A stretch of 64,000 nucleotides of DNA from Emiliania huxleyi CCMP1516 (lineage: Eukaryota; Haptophyta; Isochrysidales; Noelaerhabdaceae): contig NW_005201192.1 in assembly GCF_000372725.1 (NCBI RefSeq), positions 343,492 to 407,491 of the forward strand, in the 5' to 3' direction. This document shows, piece by piece, positions 21,410-31,200 of this stretch. The position numbers were made by a program, and so were the translations under genes. Under the pieces are notes generated by a model. That model made no database searches and was not told the DNA's origin. It was given only the letters and a program-made list of their open reading frames with translations. Each line of letters begins with the position of its first letter. Within the stretch, counting starts at the first letter, position 1.

Positions 21410-22400
21410 CCCTAAAACGGCGGGAGGGGTAGGGGTGCCGCTGTAGCCTATAGGGGTGTGGAGCGCCGAGGGGTCGGAAGGGCGGGAGTGTGTACCGTGA
21501 CCTAACGCCCTCCACCGATAGAGGTGTCAGGCGGCAGGGCCCAGGAGGGCACTCGGAGGGGTGGGGGCTGGGAGAGCTGGCCAAAAGCGAGGCGTAGGAG
21601 GGCTCGTGAGGGCTTGCGGAGAGGTGGAGTCTGGAGAGTCTGGAGACGGCTCGGAGGGCTCGGAGAGGGCTCGGAGGGCAGAGAGGCACGAGGGTCTGGC
21701 GCTGGTGGGCTCGGGAGGGCTCGGGGGGGCTCACAAGGGATGGAGTGCCCGGAGGGCTCGGAGGGCTCGGAGGGCTCGGAGGGCTTGGAGGGCTCCACAG
21801 TAGGGCTCGGAGGGGTCTGGAGGGCTCGGCCGAAGCTCGAGCCCTCCGAGCCCTCCGACCCTCGGATGGAGTGCTCGGAGGGGTCGGTTTCGGAGGCGAG
21901 CTTGCGAGCCGGGGTCGGGGAACTCGGAGGGCTCGGAGGGCTCTAACGGCGCCCGAGCCCTCCAGACCCCTCCGAGCCCTACGGGGGAGCCCTCCAAGCC
22001 CTCCGAGCCCTCCGAGCCCTCTTGGGGGGCAGTCACATAAGCCGCGACTTCGTTTTCTTTATCTTTTTGCGACCCCTCCCGGAGGGCCCTTCCGACCCCT
22101 CTCGAGCCCTCCCGCCACGAAGATCCTCCCTTGTCCGACCGTCCCTCCGAGCCCACCCGGCGTCCGAGGAGGGGTTTAGCCCTGTGGAGCCCTCCCGACG
22201 CCGATCCGACGGGGACCCCTCCAGCCCTGTGGGCTGGCGAGCCCTCCGCCCTCCGGTCGGAGGGGTGGAAGTGGGAGGGCTCGAAGACGGACCTCTCTCG
22301 CTCCGGGAGGGTCGTGGAGGGGTGGAAGGTGGAGGGGTGGAGGGGTGGTTGAGCCCTCTAGCTCTGTCGATATAGCCCTACCCGTCCCGCCGTTTTAGGG
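21410..22400. mobile_element. Foldback-type element with 25-bp inverted ends
   Basis: The left end (21410-21434, CCCTAAAACGGCGGGAGGGG...) and the reverse complement of the right end (22376-22400) match at 24 of 25 positions. The left half is built of GGAGGGCTC(GGA) units and the right half of the complementary CCCTCCGAG units, so the whole 991 bases could fold back. No coding region is seen and no clear target-site duplication flanks it. It begins 18 bases after the stop codon of the YtcJ-like gene. Confidence 0.72.
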
Positions 22401-22724
22401 CCTACCCACCCGCTATGCTTTCTGAGATGGCTCGTGGACACACAACGCGGGGGGGGTGGCGCGGCGACTCCGCCGGCGACGTTGAGCTGTCCCGTTTACC
22501 GTACGTAATAAAAATGTTACAAGTTGTAATACAAGTGTAATTTTCCGACCGGCTGTCGCCGGTGGCGGAGACATCGAGATCGACCCCGATATAGAGAGTC
22601 CGTGCGGACGCATGACTCATAACAGTACCTTAACTGACGCGCTATATCAAGGAGTCAGTGGCTCGAATCGTCGGTCCCCCACCTTTGAGGAGCGACCTGC
22701 TACTTGTCAGTGGGCCAGCATCCG
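22401..22724. other. Intergenic, no gene seen
   Basis: Short stretch between the foldback element and the minus-strand two-helix gene. A small AT-richer island lies at 22500-22550. Confidence 0.5.
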
Positions 22725-23291
22725 TCAGCGTGGAAGGTCGCGAGCGGCCACCCGACTATTACTGACGCTGCAGCAGCCGCATGCTCTCGCTAGCAGCGAA
22801 GGCTCCGGCTGCAGCAGCGCATGATCGAGCTCCGTTTGCACGACAGTCGCGTCGAGCGTGCCGCCCTCGCACTTCTTGAGGATGGATGAGAGCGTGCGGG
22901 AGCTCTTGTCGGCGTAGGCGGCTTGCTTTGAGATACCACACGTCACGTCGACTCCCAGCAAAAAAGAGGAGACAGCGGCGAGGACCGTGGCAGACACGCG
23001 AGCGCTAGATTCGTCGAGGAGAGCAGAGGAGAGCGCAATGGCGAGGGACAGCAGTAGCGCAGAGATCTGAAGGACGGCCCCAAAGGTGCCAAATATTCGA
23101 AGTTGGTGGTCGAATGCCCTGACTGCCTCCCGCATCGCCTTATGAGCCCGGTCTTTCGTCTCCTGTTTGTTTTCGCCGCTCGGACCCGCTAGTCTCTTCT
23201 CGAGCGACGCCACCGTGGCTTCGAGCTCACGTGCCTTGAGCCTGGCCTCTAGCGATGCCACCTTCAGCTCGAGAGCGTCGGTCGATGCCAT
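22725..23291 (-). CDS. Two-helix membrane protein with N-terminal coiled coil (SLATT-like?)
   Basis: A single exon of 188 codons starts at MASTDALELKVASLEARL (23291). The frame is open further upstream, but that part overlaps the first exon of the divergent gene and has no protein-like composition. Residues 1-35 form a heptad coiled coil. Then follow a basic helix (HKAMREAVRAFDHQLRIFG) and two hydrophobic helices (AVLQISALLLSLAIALSSA and SATVLAAVSSFLLGVDVTC), followed by a helix that returns to the cytosol (KSSRTLSSILKKCEGGTLDA). The layout of pre-helix, two helices with a short loop and a post-helix resembles SLATT/DUF4231-type two-helix proteins, known from bacterial conflict systems and fungi. 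That link is by architecture only. The gene shares a short divergent promoter of about 230 bases with the phospholipase B-like gene. Confidence 0.6.
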   Translation of the reverse strand: MASTDALELKVASLEARLKARELEATVASLEKRLAGPSGENKQETKDRAHKAMREAVRAFDHQLRIFGTFGAVLQISALLLSLAIALSSALLDESSARVSATVLAAVSSFLLGVDVTCGISKQAAYADKSSRTLSSILKKCEGGTLDATVVQTELDHALLQPEPSLLARACGCCSVSNSRVAARDLPR

Positions 23292-23523
23292 GACCGCTGG
23301 AGGGCGGGCAAGCTCGAACGCTGGGGTCGGGCCCGACCGTACCCTACCCCCCCAAACAGCTCGAATCCAGGGGGGGCGGACCGTGTTTTCTTTTATGACA
23401 TGAGAACAATCTGTTTCTTCCCAAACGAGCCCAACCAAGCAACAAACGCCGCGATTGTATGTACTTATGCCTTCCTGGCCTGTTGAGCTCGGCGCTTCCG
23501 TTCGCCCCCCACCGACACGGTCG

Positions 23524-25943
23524 ATGCTGCCCTTCGTCGTGCTCGGAGCTGGCGCCGTGGAGTGGCACAGCGTCAAGTGCGAGGACCGCTCCTGCGTCGT
23601 CAAGCAGGGAGGTCGTCCCGGCTCGGACGCCATTGCTTCCTGGGAGGCGAGCGTTGCCCCCGCGGCTCGAGCCGCCTGTCCGCTCTCACATCTGAGCAAG
23701 CCCTGCCATGTGACGCAGGACGGCGTCTCCACCCACGGCTGGGCGCGTCTGCTAGTTCGTACTGCCGCAGGCCACTCGGACCACGGGTCGGATGACGCGG
23801 CCTTTGGTGAGCTCACTAACTAGAGCTCACACGCATAGAGGCCGCCATCACGTCGCTGTCTGTCTGTTCTCGACTGTCGTGTGCGTGATCTTGGGTCCGG
23901 GGTTGTGCCTTTGTGTGAGCGCCTACCCATTGCGGGCATCGGTCTGTAGTAGATTCATGCCCATCATGTGTCTGCCGCAGGGGGCGGCTACCTCGAGGGC
24001 TACCTCAGCGCCGAGCGCATCGTGCAGCACTTGACCAACATCGGACACGGCGCAAACAGGAAGATGTACGAGAACCCGAACAGGGTCGCCGACTTTATTG
24101 TCGCGACGGACGATTGGACGCGTGCCAAGGCGGCAGATGCCAAGCGTACGGACCCGTACTGGTCTGCCGTCCGCTTCCTGCAGACCCAGATGGACGGGCT
24201 GCGGGCGGGGGTCAATGCGCGGCTGGAGGAGACGGGTGCGGACGTGGAGCCGCTCAGCCGGTTGGACGTGCTGCGCCTGTCGACGGTGTGGGAGAACGAG
24301 GATATCTCGCTCGCCGTCAATGCCACCGCTATCCCAGACTTCCAGGTGATCTTCCGAGAACCCACTCCTTCGCTCTCCAAGACGCTGCGGGACGTGCCCA
24401 GCAACCCCCCCCCTCCCCCGGCAGGCTCTCTCTGCGGACCAGGCCGAGGTGTGGGTCCGCGAGCGCACGCACTGCTCGATGGCGGTCAAGCTGACGCACG
24501 ATGGTTCGGAGCTCTACATCGGGCACAACACGTGGGGCGGCTACCACATGATGCTGCGCGTGCACAAGCGCTATGAATTTGGCCGCGGCGCACCCATCGC
24601 GATGAGCTCATACCCCGGCGCGCTCGTCTCGGGCGATGACTTCTTTCAAGTGACCTTCTGCCCCCCTCTCGGCTCCCCAACCGCTTTAGACATGCCACCG
24701 ATCTTCCCAGCACATCCGACCCGTGCCGTCCCAGGTTGGCAACCTCACCGTCACGGAGACCACGCTCCCGAGCTACAACCACGCTCTCTTTGGCGCCGTG
24801 ACGCCCAAGTCGGTACCTTACTGGATCCGCGCAATGGTGGCCAACCAGCAAGCGACGAGCGGCGCGGAGTGGATGGAGGCCTTCGCCCGGCACAACTCGG
24901 GTACGTATAACAACGCGTGGATCGTGGTCGACTTTGCAAAGTTCGTACCCGGCAAGCCGCTCCGCGAGGGGCTGCTCACCGTCGGCGAGCAGCTGCCTGA
25001 GTTTTTTTACTTCGAGGACGCGACCGCCACGCTCTCGTACGGATATTACCCCTCGTACAACGCCGCCGTTTACCCTGAGACGGCGCGCCGTGTTGGGCAA
25101 GATGCGATGGTCCGCCTCAAGGGCGAGCGCTTTAGCTACCAGATGGCGCCGCGCGCGCAGATCTTTCGGCGCGACCAAACGCGCGTGCGCTCCGACGCCG
25201 ATATGCAGCAGCTTCTGCGCTACAACCAGTTCGAGTCCGACCCGGTGGCCAAGGGCGACCCGTGCAAGCAGCTCGCTTGCCGGGCGGACCTCAACAAGGA
25301 CTCGGCCGCGCGGGCCGCCTTTGGCGCGCTCGACGCCAAGTACACCTCATCGGCGCACGTGCGCGCAGACCGGATGGTTGTCATCTCGAGCCCGACCTAC
25401 GATGATCAGCCGCCCTTCGAGTGGAGTCGGCTCGACCGCAAGCTCGAGGAGGCGCACCCGCACGAGGGCCACCCCGACCGCTTCCGCTTCCCGTGGCTGG
25501 TCGTGGGCGGAAACATGGAGGCGGCGCCATATGAGGAGATGCCCGACTCAGTGCGCGAGCCCGCCATTGCCAAGGAGCTGCCCGACTGGATCAAAGATCA
25601 GCAAGCAAGGGACCAGGTGCGGGCAGAGGATGAGGCGGAGCGGGCGATCGCACGGGCCAACGAGGAGGCGGAGCGGGCGCGCGACGACACCAAGGGCTTG
25701 AGCCTGCTCAGCATCAGCGAGATGGCCATGCCCGGGACCGTCGCGGGTGCGGCCGAGATCCGCGTGCCAGGCGCCGACGCGACGCCGGCCGCATCTGGTA
25801 CGCTCGGCCGTCTCGCTGCCGCCGGCGGTGCCGCCTCCGTCGTCGGCGCAGCAGCGCTCCTCGCACGCTGGGGTGGCCGTGGCCGGCTGTCTGACCAAGG
25901 GGCCTGCGAGCCCGGCGAGGGGTTTTGCATGAGAAAGCGCTGA
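23524..25943 (+). CDS. Phospholipase B-like protein (PLBD/lamina ancestor family), 4 exons
   Basis: Exons 23524-23806, 23981-24345, 24425-24649 and 24735-25943 join without frame loss to 693 codons, all introns GT-AG. Start Met 23524 is followed by a hydrophobic signal-like stretch (MLPFVVLGAGAVEW). Family marks: THGWARLLVRT, GGYLEGYLSAERI, the Cys-nucleophile segment RTHCSMAVKLTHDG, LYIGHNTWGGYHMMLRVHK, MSSYPGALVSGDDFF, SGTYNNAWIVVDFAKF, LPEFFYFEDATATLSYGYYP, and the late segment RFPWLVVGGNMEAAPYEEMP. These N-terminal-nucleophile hydrolases are lysosomal or secreted amidases/phospholipases. Unusual here is a C-terminal extension of about 130 residues: a charged helical stretch (EDEAERAIARANEEAERARD), then a hydrophobic segment (LGRLAAAGGAASVVGAAALL) that may anchor the protein in a membrane. 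Confidence 0.92.
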
Positions 25944-25983
25944 GGCGTGCCATGACTGCTTGAGGCGTGGTGGACCGCTACTT

Positions 25984-26060
25984 TAGGCGCGGGGACGGCC
26001 TACGTCGCGGCCCTCTAGGCGCGGGGACAGCCTACGTCGCGGCCCTCTAGGCGCGCACGC
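25984..26060. repeat. 32-bp tandem duplication
   Basis: TAGGCGCGGGGAC(G/A)GCCTACG... occurs twice head to tail with period 32, and a third partial copy follows. It sits just after the PLBD-like gene. The rest of 25944-26545 shows no gene. Confidence 0.85.
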
Positions 26061-26545
26061 GCGGCCACCGCTGACGCTGACGGACCAAGTTGCGTCAGCG
26101 ATGGACACGTAGCCGGTGTCCAGAGCCACACGTACCACACAGGGCTACGGGTGTGTGACGACTCCTCAAGCCCTCTCTCACACACATGACACACGCACAC
26201 ACCTCGATCCACGTCGATGCTCGACACGCGCGAGATAAACAACTAAAGTATTTTGACGAACTATGCCTGACCCTGCAGTCGCGAGCTCAAACGCACCGGG
26301 CCCCATCACTCTTGCCCCATCATCGAAGCAAATCTGTGGTGCGGATCGGTGCAAACCCCAGCTGCGGTAGATCTTCACACAGTAAAGCCAACGGGCCCCG
26401 CAGCGCGGCGTGCCGATACGCATCGAGCGCCCCCTCGCGCTCCCCAACCTGACACTTCCGGGGAGGCTCGAAGGGGGGAAGCGCCGCGCGGGAGAGCAGC
26501 GAGCAGGACGACAGCGCGTGGAGCGTGAGCTCAGCGACCGCCTAT

Positions 26546-28030
26546 TCACGCCAGGGAGCATGAGTGGCCGCGTCCCTCTACAAACCGCCAAAGCGGGAGC
26601 TCGGCCGTCGCCTTGGGTGGTACCTCGGCCCCAGCCGCTTGCGCGTTGTCTTTTCTCCACGCCGCGCGCCTACCCTCCCAGAGGTCGTGCAGCAGCCAGA
26701 GCTCGTCGGGCGCCTGTGTGTAGCGGTACGTGTGAAGGGAGGGTACTTGTGTAGCAGCCACGTCTTCGTCGTTCGTTGCCGAGAGGGCCGCGAAGCTGCA
26801 AAGCGCGACATGCGACTCGCCGCCGTCGCGCTCGGCCGCCTCGTCGACGGCGCGCACAGCGGCGAGGAGCGGCGCGGTGAGGGCCGGCAGCAGAAGCTCG
26901 GCTGGAAGTGAGGCGGCCGCCGCCGCCTCAGGCGCGTCCGGCTGCGCGGGGCGGAGCGAGAGGAGGAGGGACGGTTCCCTTGGAGGAACTGCCACCGCCG
27001 CCGCATGGGTGGGAAGGGCGAGCGGCCCCGACTGGAAGAGGTTGCCTCCACGCAGCGGCAGTGAGAGCGGCTCTGCGCCATGCTCGGCCGCAGGGCCGCC
27101 CGCCATGCCCTCCAGCACTGGGGCAAGGGGAAGGAGCGCGTGGGCCACAGTGACGCACTTGTGCGAGCCGCTCTCCCCCCCGCCTCCCGGCAGCGCTGCG
27201 AGGGTCGCATTCAGCTCCACGAGAAGATGGACGTTCGCGACCGGCCGACGAGGCGCGTCGTGTGGTGGGAGGCGAAGGAGTAGCGTGCGATCTCGAGCTG
27301 CAATCTCCCAGGTGGCGCCCGCGCTGCTCCGCCCCACGGGCTTGCGGCAATCGACAGGGAGAGTCAGGATGTTGCCCCGGAAGGAGACACTCTCAGCAGC
27401 CGGGTCGGCGGACGCGGGAGGGGCGATGAATTCGACGAGTGCAAGGCGCAGCGTGCAGCGACTTACCTCACCCGAGCTGGGCAGTGGCACTGAGTTGATG
27501 TCTGCCAACACCAGCTCGTAGGTGTCTGCAGCTCCGCTCCCCACCGAAGCGGCTGACGCCAGCGGCGCGCCCCCGCCCAGCGCGCCGCCCACTCTCGGCA
27601 CCAGCAGAGCGCCAAGGCTGTTGAGACCGAGCTGCGTCCGGTGTGCAAGCAACGCCGGCGTAGCGCCCGGCAGGACTGGCGCCTTGACTGGCGTGGTGCG
27701 GGCAGGCTTGACTGCTGCTGTTGGCTCGGGCGTCGGAAGAGGTTCGGGCGTAGGGGCGGGCCGATTGATCGCCGGATGAGGCGCCGCGCGCACAGTCGCC
27801 ACGTTCTCGCTCGCCTGGCTCGTCGGCTCTGCGCTGGCCGGTGGCGGTGCCGGTGCGGGCGCCTCTATGGCGCTAGCCGGCGCCACCGTCACGACGCTGC
27901 CCACCGCAGAGACACCCCGTTCGTCCCTCCGACGCTGCCGCGTGGCGTTCACCGGAGCCTTCTCCGCGACCTCCGCTGCCTCAACCTCGTCGTCGATTTC
28001 GCGCAGGGCTTCGAGACCAAACACTGACAT
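26546..28030 (-). CDS. Pro/Ala-rich protein with a C2-like beta domain
   Basis: A single exon of 494 codons starts MSVFGLEALREIDDEVEAAE (28030); an in-frame upstream extension looks non-coding. After an acidic N-terminus and a Pro/Ala-rich linker (residues about 45-120), a beta-rich region begins: DTYELVLADINSVPLPSSGE, CTLRLALVEF, SFRGNILTLPV, WEIAARDRTLLLRLP, ANVHLLVELNATL. This alternating pattern is like C2-type domains, and its order (YEL..L..I, CxLRLxL, LVVEL) is loosely like the N-terminal C2-like part of nephrocystin-4, but I cannot confirm homology. The C-terminus holds a Trp-rich motif (DELWLLHDLWEGRRAAW). It is transcribed in the same direction as, and 236 bases downstream of, the RPGRIP1-like repeat gene, so a shared ciliary role is possible. 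Confidence 0.6.
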   Translation of the reverse strand: MSVFGLEALREIDDEVEAAEVAEKAPVNATRQRRRDERGVSAVGSVVTVAPASAIEAPAPAPPPASAEPTSQASENVATVRAAPHPAINRPAPTPEPLPTPEPTAAVKPARTTPVKAPVLPGATPALLAHRTQLGLNSLGALLVPRVGGALGGGAPLASAASVGSGAADTYELVLADINSVPLPSSGEVSRCTLRLALVEFIAPPASADPAAESVSFRGNILTLPVDCRKPVGRSSAGATWEIAARDRTLLLRLPPHDAPRRPVANVHLLVELNATLAALPGGGGESGSHKCVTVAHALLPLAPVLEGMAGGPAAEHGAEPLSLPLRGGNLFQSGPLALPTHAAAVAVPPREPSLLLSLRPAQPDAPEAAAAASLPAELLLPALTAPLLAAVRAVDEAAERDGGESHVALCSFAALSATNDEDVAATQVPSLHTYRYTQAPDELWLLHDLWEGRRAAWRKDNAQAAGAEVPPKATAELPLWRFVEGRGHSCSLA

Positions 28031-28265
28031 CGTGATTTCGGCCACCTTGACAGTGGGAGGATGTGCGGTGAGGGCGAGACGGCAAGAGTAGCGGCAGACA
28101 CGGACCGACCTAGTGAGGGCTAAGAGAGGGACAGACAGGGTGGAGCAGCAGCCGTGGGAAGAGTAGAGAGATGAGAAGGCAACATCAGTGGCTGGGCTCC
28201 CACACCTTCTCGCCATCTCCGTCGTCCGCCTAGGAAAGGGTCGGGTGAGGTGAACGTCTCACACG
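28031..28265. other. Short intergenic stretch
   Basis: Between the two minus-strand C2-type genes; probable promoter of the downstream one. Nothing else seen. Confidence 0.5.
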
Positions 28266-31200
28266 CTAGGGAGGGGCAAAGCCCGCGCGCTCGTCCGCCC
28301 TGACGTCGAGCTTGGCGCGGGTGAGCTCGCGGTTGGCGTCGAGCAGCGCCTCGAGCGAGTAACGTGCGAGCCCGAGCTCCTCCTCCTTCTTACTGTCCTT
28401 GGAGGTAGCCGTCAGCACAAATTGCACCTAAGGGACGCGTCGGTGGACGCGTTTGATGGATGGGTCAACGCGTCGTCGATGCGGCCCCTCGGCGCACCTC
28501 CGAGTCGGACTCGTCTTCAGAGGCGAGGGCCTTCACCATCGCCGCGCGGAGGGGGCCGCCCCGCGCGAGTGAGTAGCGCTTCTCGAATGGCAACTTGGCG
28601 ACCCCCGACTTCGCATCGACGCTACCCCGCGGCGCCTGGTCGACGTGCGCACCGAGCACGTCGACGCTGCAACCCAACGTCGACTTCTTGCCCAATAGCT
28701 TGAGCTTATCGCGCGCAGCCGCTGAGGTGACACGCGCACTCTCGAGTCGCACCTCGAGCGCTCGCTCCGCCGCCGCCGCCCGCGCGTGCGCGCTAGCAAG
28801 CGCTGCCTGGCCCCGCAAGGTCATAGTGAGGGTTCCCACGGACTGACCCTGCGTGTTGAGGACCTTCAGGTCTTGCCTACTCACAGCACGAAGGGGAGAT
28901 CGTGCCTCACTAGCCCTGTCTGCTAAGAGTGCGAGGTCATACCTCAGCGGATCGGTGGCCCCCGCGGCGACGAAGCCGCCGAGCGGGTAGCGGCAGAGCC
29001 CCACCTCCACGTCCGCGCCAGAGGCGGGGTCCCTCTGCATGACGTGCAAATGCACCTCTCCGTCCTCCTATGGGCGTGACAGTCATTTGCTATGAGCGTA
29101 GTGTGGTTGCCCACGACACAACGCCGGCACAGCCGCCTCGTCGGTGCTGCTCTGGGCCGCAACGAGCGCGACTGCCAGCGGGGAACGGGCGTCGCAAGCA
29201 TACCGTTGCTCGAAACCGAGTTGCATTGCCGTACCGGCGCGCGGCGTCGCCTCCGCTGTGCGCGCCTACAGCGACCGCGTCACACTTACAGCCATTGTAG
29301 CATGCAAGCCGATGGTTCTCGCCCTGACGCGCTTCGTCGGCGCCGAGCACGTCAACCGTCACCCACGTGGGCCATGCGCGCGGCGCCTCGAGCCGCAGAC
29401 CACTCAGGCCGAGCGAGAGGTTGGTAGCAGCGGCCGCCACGCGCATTGCGCGCAGCGCTGCGAGCGCGCGGACACTTGCCGTGATTGCGCCAACCTCGAC
29501 GCCTTTTGCGCCTACAGCTCAGTCAACCTCGCGTGATCTAGGCGATCCCCGTGATTGCGCCGGCTTCAGCCTATTGCGCCGAGTAGCTGTAGCTGGGCCG
29601 CCTCGAGGTCGTACCCCTTGTTCAGAACCTCGCGCAGCGAGATGCGTGCAACGCCCACCTCTGTCTTTCCTCGCATTGCATGCAGTACAACCTCGGGCGC
29701 CGCGGCGTCGGGCGAGGCGAGGCCGGCAGTGAGAGCACGCGCCAACTTCGAGCCCTGCCGCACGTCGAGCTGCTTCGACCAACTGATCGGGACGGCACCT
29801 CCAGCGGCGGGAAGAACGGACTCGCTGCGCGCCGAGAAGCAGCTCGCCACATCGATGAGCAGGCTCACGCCCTCCTTCCCCTTGGGCGGCTTCTTGAGTT
29901 GGAGGGGGCCAACCTTGAGCTCGACCTCCGATGCCTCCAGCTCGGCCTCGATCTGGAGCATGGGAGTGAGCGCCGCTATAGAGCACTCGAGCTCGCCCAC
30001 CTAAGCGGCGGGCGGAAAGGGCTTGCGATCGGCCGCGGCGGCGCGGCGTGGGGCCCCTCTCCTTGCGGGATGGGCGGCAGGGATAGCACAACCTTTCTGG
30101 AGGACTTGCCCGCCGTGACGTCCAGGACGAGCGACGGCTGGTCGCGGCCCTGCTCGAGCAGCTCCTCCAACTCGTAGCTCGCAACGCCCAACTCGACCTC
30201 GCCGCCGGCGGCGTCGAAGCCGAGCACGGCAAAGAGCACCTCAGAGTCGTCCTTCCGGTCGGTGGTCCGCATCGCCTCCGTCACCGCCGCTCGGAGCTCT
30301 GTGTCGCGCCCCATGGGGTAGCTGTGGTCGAAGGAGAGTGCAGCGGCACCACTCTGCAGAGGGACAGGCTCCGAGCGAAGCGGCTCGTCCTCGCCGGGCA
30401 GGTCGAGCTCAATGCAAACGCTAACGGCCGCGCTGCTTCCGGTGAGCTTGAGGGAGGATAGGGCAATGCGCAGATCTCCAATTCCGGCGCTGGCCACATC
30501 GACCTTACTGCTAGCTCCGCCAGAGGGCGGCGCAGCAGTGGGCTCTGCGGTGGTCGAAGCCAAAGGCACCTCAGTAGCAGGAAGAGGAGCAGCAGGAGCA
30601 GCAGGAGCAGCAGGAGCAGCAGGAGCAGCAGGAGCAGCAGGAGCAGCAGGAGCAGCAGGAGCAGCAGGAGCAGCAGGAGCAGGAGCGTCGGTGGAGGGTC
30701 CAAGCGTGGATGCAGTCGCAGCAGCTTTCACCTCAGTGGCAGCGGCGGATGGTGTCGCAGCTAACGTCGAGGCGGTGGGCGCCGCTTTGGTAGCTTCTGC
30801 CGGCGGCGCCTGAGCATTGGCGGGCACCACCGCCCCCGCACGGCCCGCAATTGCCCTCATCGCAGCCAGCGCCGAGATCGCCACCGTCAGCTCACCCACC
30901 TTGGCGCCTGCCGTGTCGAGGACAGGCAGCGGCACGGCGGCGAGGTCGGCCTTGTCGTCATGGAGGAGGCTGCGCAAACTGTAGGCGGCGGCACCGACCT
31001 CCCGCGCCTCCTCGCCCGCCTTCTCCGTGACCAACACGTGCAGCCTCACCTCCGAGTCGCCTCGCCCCTCGCCGTGAGACTGGAGTGCCGCTGCGAGTGC
31101 CGCCGCAACTGGAGTACCGTCACCCACGTCGAACGTCTTTTGGTAGTCGATCTGGCACTTCTTTCCCGCTGGTGCAAGGGGCGTGCCCAAGTCGCGCAGC

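Noticed and set aside
21524-22375. Open frames in the foldback element
   Set aside because: Encoded by 9-base repeats; no domain and both strands open.
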